A stretch of DNA of 64,000 bases. Origin: Hyphomicrobiales bacterium (lineage in GTDB: Bacteria > Pseudomonadota > Alphaproteobacteria > Rhizobiales > Rhodobiaceae). The position numbers were made by a program, and so were the translations under genes. The notes under the pieces were generated by a model. The model worked only from the letters and a program-made list of their open reading frames with translations, did no database searches and was not told the DNA's origin. Every line of letters begins with the position of its first letter. Position 1 is the first letter of the stretch. Where the stretch lies: positions 682,001 through 746,000 of the forward strand of contig PKTR01000002.1 in the NCBI GenBank assembly GCA_002869065.1, written 5' to 3'. Positions 27,398 to 36,095 of this stretch are shown in pieces.

Positions 27398-27991
27398 ATG
27401 CGCACAGCCAGCGTCACCCGCACGACCAAGGAAACCGACATCTCGGTCGAGATCAATCTCGACGGAACCGGCGCGAGCGACATCGCGACCGGCATCGGCT
27501 TCTTCGATCACATGCTCGACCAGCTGGCGCGCCACGGCATGATCGATCTGACGATCCGCGCCAAGGGCGACCTCCACATCGACATGCACCACACGGTGGA
27601 AGACACCGGCATCGCGCTCGGTCAGGCGCTCAAAAAAGCGCTCGGCGACATGGCCGGCATCACCCGCTATGCGGATGCGCATCTGCCGATGGACGAGACG
27701 CTGACGCGGGCGGCCATCGACGTGTCCGGCCGTCCGTTCCTCGTCTTCGACGTGACCTTCCCGAAGGCAAAGATCGGCGACTTCGACACCGAGCTGTTCG
27801 AGGAATTCTTCCGCGCCTTTGCCTTCAATGCCGGCATCACGCTGCATGTCAGCAATCTCTACGGCGTCAACGCGCACCACATCGCGGAGAGCTCGTTCAA
27901 GGCGCTTGCTCGCGCGCTTCGCGCGGCGGTCGAGATCGATCCGCGCCGCGCCGGCGCCGTGCCCTCGACCAAGGGTCAGCTCGGAGGCTGA
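27398..27991 (+). CDS. hisB: Imidazoleglycerol-phosphate dehydratase
   Basis: A 197-residue monofunctional HisB that catalyses the sixth step of histidine synthesis. The metal-binding motifs are [25 protein letters not shown] and [15 protein letters not shown]. The start at 27398 (MRTASVTR) follows GTGAGGAAAATCCC, a good ribosome binding site; the open frame upstream to 27053 belongs to the divergent region. A DUF2628 gene and hisH follow closely. Confidence 0.97.
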   Translation: MRTASVTRTTKETDISVEINLDGTGASDIATGIGFFDHMLDQLARHGMIDLTIRAKGDLHIDMHHTVEDTGIALGQALKKALGDMAGITRYADAHLPMDETLTRAAIDVSGRPFLVFDVTFPKAKIGDFDTELFEEFFRAFAFNAGITLHVSNLYGVNAHHIAESSFKALARALRAAVEIDPRRAGAVPSTKGQLGG

Positions 27992-27997
27992 GGCATC

Positions 27998-28477
27998 ATG
28001 GCCGTCTATACCGTCATGCTGCCGCCTGCCGCCGGCGATCCGGCGGGCGAGGCCGAGGACGCCGTTTTCCTGAAAGACGGATTTTCCTGGTGGGCCTTCC
28101 TCGTGCCGGTCGTCTGGCCGCTGTTTTACGGGCTGTGGCTGGTGTTTGCCGCGGTGCTGGTGCTTTCCGTGACGCTTGAACTCGTCGCCTACAAATTCGG
28201 CGGGCCGCTGCCCGGCGTCATCGGCTTTCTATTGTCGGCGCTGTTCGCGCTCGAGGCCAATACGCTGCGCGGCTGGACGCTTGCGCGGCGCGGCTGGCGT
28301 TTTGCCGGCGTGGTCGCGGGCAAGGGCGACGATGAGATGGAGCGTCGCTTCTTCGCCAGCCTCGCCGCCGGCGAGGTGACCCCGCAAATCGTTTCGCGGC
28401 CGCAGCGCCGTTATCAGCCGGCCGCAGACAGCGAAACTGTGCTCGGCCTCTTCCCGACCCCGGAGGGCAAATCATGA
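27998..28477 (+). CDS. DUF2628 family membrane protein
   Basis: A 159-residue protein with two or three membrane segments ([19 protein letters not shown], then VLSVTLELV and [18 protein letters not shown]) and a cytoplasmic tail. The middle [14 protein letters not shown] and the EANTLRGW loop are typical of DUF2628. A gene of this family sits between hisB and hisH in many Hyphomicrobiales genomes. Its function is not established. It lies six bases after hisB and overlaps hisH by four. Confidence 0.85.
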   Translation: MAVYTVMLPPAAGDPAGEAEDAVFLKDGFSWWAFLVPVVWPLFYGLWLVFAAVLVLSVTLELVAYKFGGPLPGVIGFLLSALFALEANTLRGWTLARRGWRFAGVVAGKGDDEMERRFFASLAAGEVTPQIVSRPQRRYQPAADSETVLGLFPTPEGKS

Positions 28478-29124
28478 CCGTCGCCATCATCGATTACGGG
28501 TCGGGCAATCTGCATTCGGCGGAAAAAGCGTTCGAGCGCGCGGCCCGCGATCATGGCCTGCCGTCGCCGATCCGCGTCACCGCCGATCCGGACGTGGTCG
28601 CCTCGGCCGACCGCGTCGTGCTGCCCGGCGTCGGTGCGTTTGCCGACTGCCGTGCGGGTCTGCTTGCCGTCGACGGCATGATGGACGCGCTCACCGAAGC
28701 GGTCACCAACCGCGGCCGGCCGTTTCTCGGCATCTGCGTCGGCATGCAGCTTATGGCCTCGCGCGGGCTGGAGCACGGCGTCACCGAGGGATTCGGCTGG
28801 ATCGCCGGTGACGTCGATCGCATCACGCCGTCGGACCCGAGCCTGAAGATCCCGCATATGGTTTGGAACACGATCACGCTGAAGCGCGATCACCCCGTCT
28901 TTGAGGGCATCGAGACGGGGCCGGACGGGCTGCACGCCTATTTCGTGCACTCCTACCATTTGAAGACGGCCAATCCGGACGAGCTGATCGCCGAAGCCGA
29001 ATATGCCGGGCCGATCACCGCGACGGTCGGGCGCGACAACATGGTCGGCACGCAGTTCCACCCGGAAAAGAGCCAGGCGCTCGGCCTGCAGCTCATCGCC
29101 AATTTCCTGCGCTGGGTGCCTTGA
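28474..29124 (+). CDS. hisH: Imidazole glycerol phosphate synthase, glutaminase subunit
   Basis: A 216-residue class I glutamine amidotransferase. The nucleophile Cys is in [10 protein letters not shown], and the His and Glu of the triad are in TQFHPEKSQ. It supplies ammonia to HisF, which makes IGP and AICAR. In related genomes hisA and hisF usually follow, but here the coding stops at a hairpin and an array of 39-bp repeats, so the partner gene must lie elsewhere. The start overlaps the DUF2628 stop (ATGA). Confidence 0.96.
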   Translation: MTVAIIDYGSGNLHSAEKAFERAARDHGLPSPIRVTADPDVVASADRVVLPGVGAFADCRAGLLAVDGMMDALTEAVTNRGRPFLGICVGMQLMASRGLEHGVTEGFGWIAGDVDRITPSDPSLKIPHMVWNTITLKRDHPVFEGIETGPDGLHAYFVHSYHLKTANPDELIAEAEYAGPITATVGRDNMVGTQFHPEKSQALGLQLIANFLRWVP

Positions 29125-29128
29125 TAAG

Positions 29129-29162
29129 CAACGGTCCGAAATGCTTACGCATCGGACCGTTG
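29129..29162 (+). terminator. Long hairpin directly after hisH
   Basis: CAACGGTCCGA (29129-29139) pairs exactly with TCGGACCGTTG (29152-29162), and an inner TGC/GCA helix closes the loop TTAC. It begins four bases after the hisH stop. There is no T-run after it, so termination may need Rho, or the stem may protect the mRNA end. Confidence 0.6.
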
Positions 29163-29231
29163 AACACACGGCGATTGCCCGCTTGCACAATGCGCGGGCA
29201 TTCGCCGTAAGGAATACCGAGGCTCATCTGC

Positions 29232-29363
29232 GATGACCTCGGTATGCTGCTGCCTGTGGGGCTCATCAGCGATGACCTCGGTATGCTGCTGCCTGTGGGG
29301 CTCATCAGCGATGAGCTCGGTATGCTGCTGCCCGTGGGGCTCATCTTCGATGACCTCGGTATG
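29232..29363. repeat. 39-bp tandem repeat array between hisH and zur
   Basis: Units begin at 29232, 29271 and 29310, each opening GATGACCTCGGTATG (GATGAGCTC in the third). A partial fourth starts at 29349 and breaks off after 15 bases. Copies 1 and 2 are identical and copy 3 differs at a few positions. Because 39 is divisible by three, all frames stay open, giving false repetitive peptides on both strands. There are no spacers, so it is not a CRISPR array. It looks like a minisatellite. Confidence 0.85.
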
Positions 29364-29383
29364 GGGCGCTCCAGGACTTCTGA

Positions 29384-29782
29384 TCAGGCTGCCGCGCACT
29401 GGCGGCAAAGGCCGCGGATTTCAATCGTCGTTTTTTGCGGCGTGAAACCATTCGCTTGCGCCCAGCCGCCGAGACGGGCCTCGATCTCATCGTCGGAAAA
29501 CTCCGAGACCTGACCGCAGCCCTCACAGATCGCAAACGCGATGGTCCCGTGGGCGTGGCATTGCGGATGAGCGCAGGCGACGAAGGCGTTGAGGCTTTCG
29601 AGCCGGTGCACGAGGCCGAGAGCCAGCAACTTGTCGAGCGCGCGGTAGACCTGCAGCGGGGCGCGGAAGCCCTGATCTCGCAGTTGATCAAGGATTGTGT
29701 AGGCGCTGAGCGGCCCTTCGGCACGGGTCAACGCCTTGAACACCAGCGACTGATTGTGGGTGAGGTTCGCACTGGCGGTCAT
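29384..29782 (-). CDS. zur: Zinc uptake regulator Zur (Fur family)
   Basis: A 132-residue Fur-family repressor. The N-terminal winged helix (NLTHNQSLVFKALTR to ALDKLLALGLVHRLES) is followed by the dimerisation domain. That domain has paired Cys motifs: CAHPQCHAHG, CEGCGQ and the terminal CRQC, able to hold structural and sensory zinc. Adjacency to znuB and znuC, with a start overlapping the znuB stop by four bases, identifies it as Zur rather than Fur or Mur. It should bind the two boxes upstream of znuC and znuA when zinc is plentiful. Confidence 0.92.
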   Translation of the reverse strand: MTASANLTHNQSLVFKALTRAEGPLSAYTILDQLRDQGFRAPLQVYRALDKLLALGLVHRLESLNAFVACAHPQCHAHGTIAFAICEGCGQVSEFSDDEIEARLGGWAQANGFTPQKTTIEIRGLCRQCAAA

Positions 29783-30606
29783 CTGTTCGCCCCTCCCGGA
29801 GCGTGGCTGGACGGGCGGGCGCCGAACGGCAGCGGCAGCAGGCTGACGAGGAAGAGACAAAGCGCGGCGACGACGATCGACGGGCCGGACGGCGTGTCGA
29901 AGGAGAGCGACCCGTAAAGCCCGCCAACGACGGCACCGACGCCGATCAGCGAGGCGAACACCGCCATCGTCTCCGGCGTCGTGGCAAAGCGGCGGGCGGT
30001 CGCGGCGGGGATGATCAGCAGCGATGTGATCAGCAGAATGCCGACGATCTTCATCGCTATCGCGATGACCAACGCCATCACCAGCATGAAAGCGACGCGG
30101 GCGCGCTCTGGCCGCAAACCCTCGGCCTCGGCCAGTTCGGCGCTGACGGTGGAGGCGAGCAGCGGCCGCCACATCAGCGCGATGACGGCGAGCACGAGGG
30201 CGCCGCCGCCATAGATGAAGGCGATGTCGGTGCGCGTGACGGCAAGAATATCGCCGAACAGGAAGCCCATCAGATCGACGCGAATCCAGGTCATGAAGGC
30301 GACCATGACGAGGCCGAGCGCCAGTGTCGAATGCGACAGGATGCCGAGCAGTGCGTCGGTCGACAGCGCGCCGCGCCGCTGCAGCAGCAAAAGGGCAATC
30401 GAGACGAGCGCGGCCACGACGAAGACGCCGGCCATCAGATTGATGTCGAACAGGAAGGCGATGGCGATGCCGAGCAGCGCCGAATGGGCCATGGTGTCGC
30501 CGAAATAGGCCATCCGCCGCCAGACGATGAAGCAACCGAGCGGGCCGACGGTGAGCGCCAGTCCGATGCCGGCGACAAGCGCGCGGACGAAGAAATCGTC
30601 AAGCAT
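29779..30606 (-). CDS. znuB: Zinc ABC transporter permease
   Basis: A 275-residue membrane protein of the ABC-3 permease family with about eight hydrophobic segments. The early WRRMAYFGDTMAHSALLG is the family signature, and GFLFGDIL and LLIIPAATAR are also typical. Of two ATG codons, 30606 (MLDDFF) is preferred because GGAG stands six bases before it, whereas it would abut the ATG at 30612. It overlaps znuC by eight bases and zur by four, so znuC-znuB-zur form one operon. Confidence 0.94.
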   Translation of the reverse strand: MLDDFFVRALVAGIGLALTVGPLGCFIVWRRMAYFGDTMAHSALLGIAIAFLFDINLMAGVFVVAALVSIALLLLQRRGALSTDALLGILSHSTLALGLVMVAFMTWIRVDLMGFLFGDILAVTRTDIAFIYGGGALVLAVIALMWRPLLASTVSAELAEAEGLRPERARVAFMLVMALVIAIAMKIVGILLITSLLIIPAATARRFATTPETMAVFASLIGVGAVVGGLYGSLSFDTPSGPSIVVAALCLFLVSLLPLPFGARPSSHAPGGANR

Positions 30607-31510
30607 CGGCATCTCCTTTCGCCGGCGCAGGCGCGCCATGGTCATGACTGTGTTGAGCGCGGTCGTGGTGATGGTGGTGGTGGCCGTCGTCCATGTGGCC
30701 CTCATGGGCGTGGTGGCCGTCACCGAGCCCGCAATGGTCGGTGATGGTGCCGTCGGCGTGACGCACCCGGCCGTCGGGCAAGTGGACGTGATCGTGGTGG
30801 TGGCTGTAGACGGCGAGCGTTTGTGCCGCGCGGGCGCCGAACAGGTCGCGGTATTCCGGGCTCGAGGCCACCGATTGCGGCGTGCCGCGACAGCAGACAT
30901 GGCCGTTCAGACAGATCACCGTATCGGTCGCGGCCATCACCACATGCAGGTCGTGCGAGATCAGCAGGATACCGCAGCCGGTGCGCTCGCGGATCTTGGT
31001 GATCAACTCGTAGAGCGCGACCTCGCCGGCGAAGTCGACGCCCTGCACCGGCTCGTCGAGGACGAGGAAATCGGGTTTACGGATCATCGCGCGAGCGAGA
31101 AGCGCGCGTTGGAACTCGCCGCCCGACAGATGCTGCACCTCGGCGCCGGCCAGATGGGAAATGCCGGTCCCGGCGAGCGCGTCGTCGATCTCGGCTTTGG
31201 TGTGCGGGCTGGTCAGCGTCATCAGCCGGGTCACGGTCAGCGGCAGGGTCCAGTCGATACTGAGCTTTTGCGGCACGTAGCCGACGGTGAGGCCGGGCGC
31301 GCGTTCGACGCGGCCTTCATCGGCCTTCAGGACTCCGATGGCGGTCTTTGCCGTTGTCGACTTGCCCGATCCGTTCGGCCCGATCAGCGTGACGATCTCG
31401 CCGCGACGCACGGCCAGGTCGATTCCGCGCACCAGCCAGCGGCCGTTGCGGAATACCCCGACATCGGAGAGTTTGATCAAAGGCTGTTCGCCCGGCGACG
31501 GCCCATTCAT
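30599..31510 (-). CDS. znuC: Zinc ABC transporter ATP-binding protein with His-rich tail
   Basis: A 303-residue ATPase: Walker A GPNGSGKST near residue 46, signature LSGGEFQRA, Walker B FLVLDEP and switch His in LLISHDLH. The last 70 residues are unusually rich in His and Asp (SHHHDHVHLPDG, then runs such as DDGHHHHHHDRA). This suggests a zinc-binding or zinc-sensing tail added to the core. The start at 31510 (MNGPSPGEQP) follows AGGGAA; the ORF upstream to 31672 is the divergent promoter region. It powers ZnuB and the periplasmic ZnuA. Confidence 0.94.
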   Translation of the reverse strand: MNGPSPGEQPLIKLSDVGVFRNGRWLVRGIDLAVRRGEIVTLIGPNGSGKSTTAKTAIGVLKADEGRVERAPGLTVGYVPQKLSIDWTLPLTVTRLMTLTSPHTKAEIDDALAGTGISHLAGAEVQHLSGGEFQRALLARAMIRKPDFLVLDEPVQGVDFAGEVALYELITKIRERTGCGILLISHDLHVVMAATDTVICLNGHVCCRGTPQSVASSPEYRDLFGARAAQTLAVYSHHHDHVHLPDGRVRHADGTITDHCGLGDGHHAHEGHMDDGHHHHHHDRAQHSHDHGAPAPAKGDADA

Positions 31511-31774
31511 TTCCCTGTCTGCTCCTTGCACCGCGAATGCGTGGCACCCGGCCAGCAACGGTACAGCCTCGCCACTGCCGCATCCGTTAAGCGGCCGTAT
31601 GATGCTCCGCGCCAGTCCCGGCAAACGCGGCAAATCCTCGGCGCCGTGCCGTCGTTCGTTCAGCCCACCCACCGGACCGGTGCATCCCGCGCAACCCGAT
31701 AACGAGAAGGAATCGGCCGACTTGGTCGACTCACACGGCGTGAAAATCGTGCCTTGCAGACCTCTATTGCATAC

Positions 31775-31787
31775 GTTATAGCATTAC
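31775..31787. promoter_or_regulatory. Zur-box candidate 1
   Basis: GTTATAGCATTAC is a near-palindrome of the form GT-W-AT-N3-AT-W-AC, matching the GTnATnnnnTnAC character of Zur sites in alphaproteobacteria. It stands 69 bases before the znuA start. Confidence 0.65.
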
Positions 31788-31797
31788 GCAATCTGAT

Positions 31798-31810
31798 GTA
31801 ATGAAATAAC
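31798..31810. promoter_or_regulatory. Zur-box candidate 2
   Basis: GTAATGAAATAAC has the same pattern as candidate 1, with its centre 23 bp away, about two helical turns, so two Zur dimers could bind on one face. It stands 33 bases before znuA, where it would cover the promoter. Confidence 0.65.
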
Positions 31811-31843
31811 ATTGCACCACCCCAAGCGAACCAAGGACACGTT

Positions 31844-32956
31844 ATGTCGCTCCGAACTGCTCTCCTCGCCGCCGCAGCGGTGGCGTCGCTCGCATCGGCA
31901 ACCCTCCTGCCGGCGCAGGCCGCGGACAGGGTGGTCGCCTCGATCCGCCCGGTCCATTCGCTCGTCGCCGCCGTCATGGCCGGGGTTGGCGAACCGGAGC
32001 TGATCGTCGGCGCCGGCGCTTCCCCGCACACCTACAGTCTGAAGCCGTCGAACGCGCGGGCTCTGCAGGACGCACGGCTGATCATCTGGGTGTCGCCGGG
32101 ACTGGAAACCTTCCTCGAAAAGCCGATCGAGGCGCTTGGCACGAACGCCGCCGTCCTGACGCTTGCCGAGGTTCCCGGCGTGACGCTGCTCGACCAGCGC
32201 TCCGGCGGCGCCTTCGAAAAACACGACCACGACGGCGAAGATCATGACGGGGATCGCGAGGCCGAGCACAAGGACGATCATGATCATGACGCTGATCACA
32301 AGGCGGAATATGAATCCCAAGACCACGATCATGAAGCTGTAAATAATCATGACGATGGTCAAAAAGAAGTTTATGATGTCCATAATGCCGATCACGACAA
32401 CGAAAAATATGCGGGTGACGAGCAAGAACATGGCCGCGACGGGAACGACTGGCATATGTGGCTCGATCCCGCAAACGCCAGGGCTTTCGTTGCCGCGATC
32501 GCGATGAAACTCGCCGAGGTCGACCCCGACAACGCCGACCGTTACGCCGCGAACGCCAAAGCGACGACGGCCCGGATCGATGCGCTGATCGGCAAGATCG
32601 AGGCCGACATCGCGCCGCTGCGGGACAAGCCCTTCATCGTCTTCCACGATGCCTACCAGTATTTCGAGCATCGCTTCGGGCTAGAAGCCGTCGGTTCGAT
32701 CACCGTCAGCCCGGAGGCGATCCCCGGCGCGGCGCGGATCGCGGAAATGCGTGAGACGGTCGAGCACAGCGGTGCAGTCTGCGTCTTCGCCGAACCGCAG
32801 TTCCCGCCGAAGCTGGTCAATGTGGTGATCGAGGGAACAGGTGCGAAGGCCGGCGAACTCGATCCGCTCGGCACAGACATCGCCGACGGGCCGGATCTCT
32901 ATTTCGAACTGATCGAGCGGATGGCCGAGTCGTTCAAGGACTGCCTCACCAACTGA
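31844..32956 (+). CDS. znuA: Zinc ABC transporter substrate-binding protein
   Basis: A 370-residue periplasmic metal-binding protein, longer than usual because of a charged loop. The signal peptide ends at LLPAQA before ADRVVASIRPVHSLVAAV, with a His ligand in RPVHSL. A second ligand lies in GASPHTYSLKPS. Residues about 125-200 form a His/Asp/Glu-rich loop (KHDHDGEDHDGD and onward), far longer than in most ZnuA proteins. The DWHMWLDPANA ligand motif and FHDAYQYFEHRFG follow. The loop is thought in this family to collect zinc for the pocket. It is divergent from znuC and preceded by two Zur boxes. Confidence 0.95.
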   Translation: MSLRTALLAAAAVASLASATLLPAQAADRVVASIRPVHSLVAAVMAGVGEPELIVGAGASPHTYSLKPSNARALQDARLIIWVSPGLETFLEKPIEALGTNAAVLTLAEVPGVTLLDQRSGGAFEKHDHDGEDHDGDREAEHKDDHDHDADHKAEYESQDHDHEAVNNHDDGQKEVYDVHNADHDNEKYAGDEQEHGRDGNDWHMWLDPANARAFVAAIAMKLAEVDPDNADRYAANAKATTARIDALIGKIEADIAPLRDKPFIVFHDAYQYFEHRFGLEAVGSITVSPEAIPGAARIAEMRETVEHSGAVCVFAEPQFPPKLVNVVIEGTGAKAGELDPLGTDIADGPDLYFELIERMAESFKDCLTN

Positions 32957-32966
32957 ACCGGCTCAT

Positions 32967-32998
32967 GCCGGCGGGGCATAGTTCCCTGCCGGTTTTTG
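32967..32998 (+). terminator. Intrinsic terminator of znuA
   Basis: A 9-bp stem, CCGGCGGGG (32968-32976) with CCCTGCCGG (32984-32992, one G-T pair), is followed by TTTTT. It begins 12 bases after the znuA stop. Confidence 0.8.
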
Positions 32999-33003
32999 TG
33001 CCC

Positions 33004-33130
33004 TAGAGCGTTTCCTGTGAGCGTTGAATCACTGAAAACGCTCTATCGAGTTGTTTTGACGCGTATTCTTATCCGAAAACCGGTTCCCACTTTCCGCTTA
33101 CGCGGACCTTCGGTTCGGGAATACGCTCTA
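33004..33130. repeat. Dispersed intergenic repeat, copy A
   Basis: This copy is bounded by TAGAGCGT (33004-33011) and its reverse complement ACGCTCTA (33123-33130). It contains an inner hairpin TAGAGCGTTT/AAACGCTCTA (33004-33045). The core CGTATTCTTATCCGAAAA (33062-33079) and CGGACCTTCGGTTCGGGAA (33103-33121) is shared with copies B and C. The final CTA doubles as the reverse complement of the polA TAG stop. Similar 'AGAGCG...GGAACCGG' repeats occur widely in Hyphomicrobiales. Confidence 0.75.
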
Positions 33131-36052
33131 ATGCGCAGCTTCCCAGTTGTCGGCGGCCTTGGCGTCGACCTGTAGCGGGACGGAGAGTTCGAGCAGCGGC
33201 AACGTCGCCTGCTCCATCACTCCGGTGACGACCGGCAGGGTCTTGTCGACCTCATCCTCGGGAACCTCGAAGATCAGTTCGTCGTGCACCTGCAGCAGCA
33301 TCTGCGCCTTCAGGCCGGCATCGGCGAGCGCATCCTCCATGCGGATCATGGCGCGGCGGATGATATCCGCGGCGGACCCTTGAATCGGCGCGTTGATCGC
33401 GGCGCGCTCGAAGAAGGACCGCATGTTCGGGTTCTTGGTGTTGATCTCGGGATAGTAGGCACGGCGGCCGAACAGCGTTTCCACATAGCCGTGCGCGTGG
33501 GCGAAGGTCTTGGTGCTCTCCATATAGGCGCGGATGCCGGGGAAGCGCTCGAAATACTTGTCGATATATTCCTTCGCCTCGCCGCGACCGATGCCGAGCT
33601 GCGCCGCGAGCCCGAAGGCGGAAATGCCATAGATGATGCCGAAATTGATCGCCTTGGCGCGGCGACGGACCATCGGGTCCATGCCTTCAACCGGCACGCC
33701 GAACATTTCCGACGCCGTCATGGCATGAATGTCGAGCCCGTCGGCGAAGGCCTGTTTCAACTGCGGCACGTCACCGATATGGGCGAGCACGCGCAACTCG
33801 ATCTGGCTGTAGTCGGCGGAGATCAGCTTCATGCCCTTGTCGGCAACGAAGGCGCGGCGGATCTTGCGGCCGGACTCGGTGCGCACCGGGATGTTCTGCA
33901 GGTTCGGCTCCGACGATGCCAACCGCCCCGTGGTCGTTGCAGCCAGTGAATACGATGTATGCACCCGCCCCGTCTCGGGGTTGATAAAGCCAGGCAAAGC
34001 ATCGCTGTAGGTCGATTTCAGCTTCGACAACTGGCGCCAGTCGAGCACGCGCGCCGGCAGGTCGTGACCCTGCGCGGCGAGATCTTCGAGCACGCCCGCG
34101 CCGGTGCCCCAGGCGCCGGTCTTGGTCTTCTTGCCGCCCTCGAGACCCATCTTGTCGAACAGGATTTCGCCGAGCTGTTTCGGCGAGGCGATGTTGAAAT
34201 TCTCGCCCGCCAGTTCGTGGATTTCGGCTTCGAGCGCAGCCATGGCTTGCGCGAAATCGCCCGACAGGCGCGACAGCATCTGCCGGTCGACGACGATTCC
34301 GCGCCGCTCCATGCGCGCCAGCACCGGCACCAGCGGCCGTTCCAGCGTCTCGTAGAGCGCCGTCATACCTTCGGCGACGAGACGCGGTTTCAGCACCTGC
34401 CACAGCCGCAGCGTGACGTCGGCGTCTTCCGCGGCATAGGCAGTCGCTTTGTCGATCGGCACGTGATCGAATGTGATTGCCGACTTGCCCGACCCCGCGA
34501 CTTCCTTGAACGGGATCGGCTTGTGGCCGAGCCAGCGCTCGGACAGTTCGTCCATGCCGTGGCCGCCCTTGCCGGCGTCGAGCGCATAGGAGATCAGCAT
34601 GGTGTCGTCGAACGGCGCGACGTCGATGCCATAGCGCTTCAGCACCAGCCAGTCGTATTTCAGGTTCTGTGCGACCTTCAGCACCGAGGCGTCTTCGAGC
34701 AGCGGCTTCAACCGCGCAACCGCGTCGTCGAGCGGGATCTGGTCGGCGCTGAGGCCGCCGCCGAGCAGGTCGCCGACGCCGTCCTTGTGGCTAAGCGGAA
34801 TGTAGCAGGCGCGGCCGGGGGCAAGCGCCAGCGAGACGCCGACGAGCTCCGCCTGCATGGCATCGAGCGAGGTGGTCTCGGTGTCGACCGCAACATGGCC
34901 GAGTTCGAAGGCCTCGGCGATCCAGCTGTCCAGCGTTGCGAGATCGCGCACGGTCTCGTAGCCGTCGGGCTCGACCTTGGCGTCGAGCGCGGCCGCGGCG
35001 CGCGCCTCGGCCAGCGCCGCCGGCGTCATGCCGAGCCCGTCGCCGGTCGTCGCCGCAGCGCTCTCTTCGGGAGCCTCCGGCGCTTCCCAGCCTTTGACGC
35101 TCACCGATGCGCTCTCGACCTCGCCGGCCTCGACGTCGGCGGCTTCGGCGACGCGGCGTGTGAGCGTGGTGAATTCCATCGCCTTCAGAAACGCGACAAG
35201 CTGCGCGCCGTCGAGATGGTTGGCGGTCAGCGCCTCGACCGGCGTGTCCACCGGCACGTTCTTGTCGAGCTCGACGAGGCGGCGGGAGATGCGCGCCTGA
35301 TCGGCGTATTCGATCAGGTTCTCGCGGCGCTTCTTCTGCTTGATGGTCTCGGCATTGGCGAGCAGGTTTTCCAGATCGCCGAACTCGCCGATGAGCTGGG
35401 CCGCCGTTTTCACGCCGATGCCCGGCACGCCCGGTACGTTGTCGACGGAGTCGCCGGCAAGCGCCTGCACCTCGACGACCTTGTCGGGCGACACGCCGAA
35501 CTTTTCGACCACCTCGTCGGGGCCGATGCGGCGGTTCTTCATGGTGTCGACCATGATGACGCCGGGCTCGATCAACTGCATCAGATCCTTGTCGGAACCG
35601 ATGATGACGACCTCGGCGCCGGCCTCGCGGGCGAGCCGGGCATAGGTCGCGATCAGATCGTCGGCCTCGTAGCCTACCTGCTCGATGCAGGCGACGTTGA
35701 AGGCGCGGGTCGCCTCGCGGATCAGGCCGAATTGCGGTCTGAGATCCTCCGGCGGATCCGGCCGGTGCGCCTTGTACTGATCGTAGATCTCGTTTCGAAA
35801 GGTGTGTCCGGAAGCGTCGAAAATGACGGCGAAGTGGGTCGGCTCGTCGCCCTCGGCCTCGGTCAGCCCCTCCTGCAGCAGCTTCCACAGCATGTTGCAG
35901 AAACCGGCGACGGCGCCGACCGGCAGACCATCGGATTTGCGGGTCAGCGGCGGCAGCGCGTGATAGGCACGGAAGATGTAGGAAGAGCCGTCGACCAGAA
36001 AAATCCGGTCGCCGGCTTTCAGCGCGGGGAAGGCGTGAGAATCGGTCGTCAT
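33128..36052 (-). CDS. polA: DNA polymerase I
   Basis: A 974-residue polymerase with all three domains. The N-terminal 5' nuclease (residues 1 to about 300) has IFLVDGSSYIFRAYHAL and GSDKDLMQLI. The 3'-5' exonuclease near residue 390 keeps its first motif, VAVDTETTSLD. The polymerase domain has SADYSQIELRVLAH (motif A), RRRAKAINFGIIYGIS (O-helix) and QVHDELIFEVP (motif C). Proofreading therefore looks intact. The start at 36052 (MTTDSHAFP) is chosen because the ORF upstream to 36223 is not conserved. The stop codon lies inside a dispersed repeat. Confidence 0.96.
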   Translation of the reverse strand: MTTDSHAFPALKAGDRIFLVDGSSYIFRAYHALPPLTRKSDGLPVGAVAGFCNMLWKLLQEGLTEAEGDEPTHFAVIFDASGHTFRNEIYDQYKAHRPDPPEDLRPQFGLIREATRAFNVACIEQVGYEADDLIATYARLAREAGAEVVIIGSDKDLMQLIEPGVIMVDTMKNRRIGPDEVVEKFGVSPDKVVEVQALAGDSVDNVPGVPGIGVKTAAQLIGEFGDLENLLANAETIKQKKRRENLIEYADQARISRRLVELDKNVPVDTPVEALTANHLDGAQLVAFLKAMEFTTLTRRVAEAADVEAGEVESASVSVKGWEAPEAPEESAAATTGDGLGMTPAALAEARAAAALDAKVEPDGYETVRDLATLDSWIAEAFELGHVAVDTETTSLDAMQAELVGVSLALAPGRACYIPLSHKDGVGDLLGGGLSADQIPLDDAVARLKPLLEDASVLKVAQNLKYDWLVLKRYGIDVAPFDDTMLISYALDAGKGGHGMDELSERWLGHKPIPFKEVAGSGKSAITFDHVPIDKATAYAAEDADVTLRLWQVLKPRLVAEGMTALYETLERPLVPVLARMERRGIVVDRQMLSRLSGDFAQAMAALEAEIHELAGENFNIASPKQLGEILFDKMGLEGGKKTKTGAWGTGAGVLEDLAAQGHDLPARVLDWRQLSKLKSTYSDALPGFINPETGRVHTSYSLAATTTGRLASSEPNLQNIPVRTESGRKIRRAFVADKGMKLISADYSQIELRVLAHIGDVPQLKQAFADGLDIHAMTASEMFGVPVEGMDPMVRRRAKAINFGIIYGISAFGLAAQLGIGRGEAKEYIDKYFERFPGIRAYMESTKTFAHAHGYVETLFGRRAYYPEINTKNPNMRSFFERAAINAPIQGSAADIIRRAMIRMEDALADAGLKAQMLLQVHDELIFEVPEDEVDKTLPVVTGVMEQATLPLLELSVPLQVDAKAADNWEAAH

Positions 36053-36095
36053 GGGCGGATCATGCCCGCCCATGCGACCCGAGGAAAGCCCTTTC

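Larger units (their letters stand above)
31511..31843. other. Divergent znuC/znuA regulatory region
   Basis: This 333-base gap separates the two arms of the zinc locus. The 60 bases nearest znuA are AT-rich and hold both Zur-box candidates. The part nearest znuC shows only non-conserved open frames. Confidence 0.6.

Noticed and set aside
29232-29363. Possible CRISPR array
   Set aside because: Units abut directly without unique spacers and no cas gene is in the window.
29145-29408. Minus-strand ORF with 13-residue repeats (IADEPHRQQHTEV type)
   Set aside because: It is produced by the 39-bp tandem DNA repeat, whose length is a multiple of three; equally open frames occur on the plus strand and there is no ribosome binding site.
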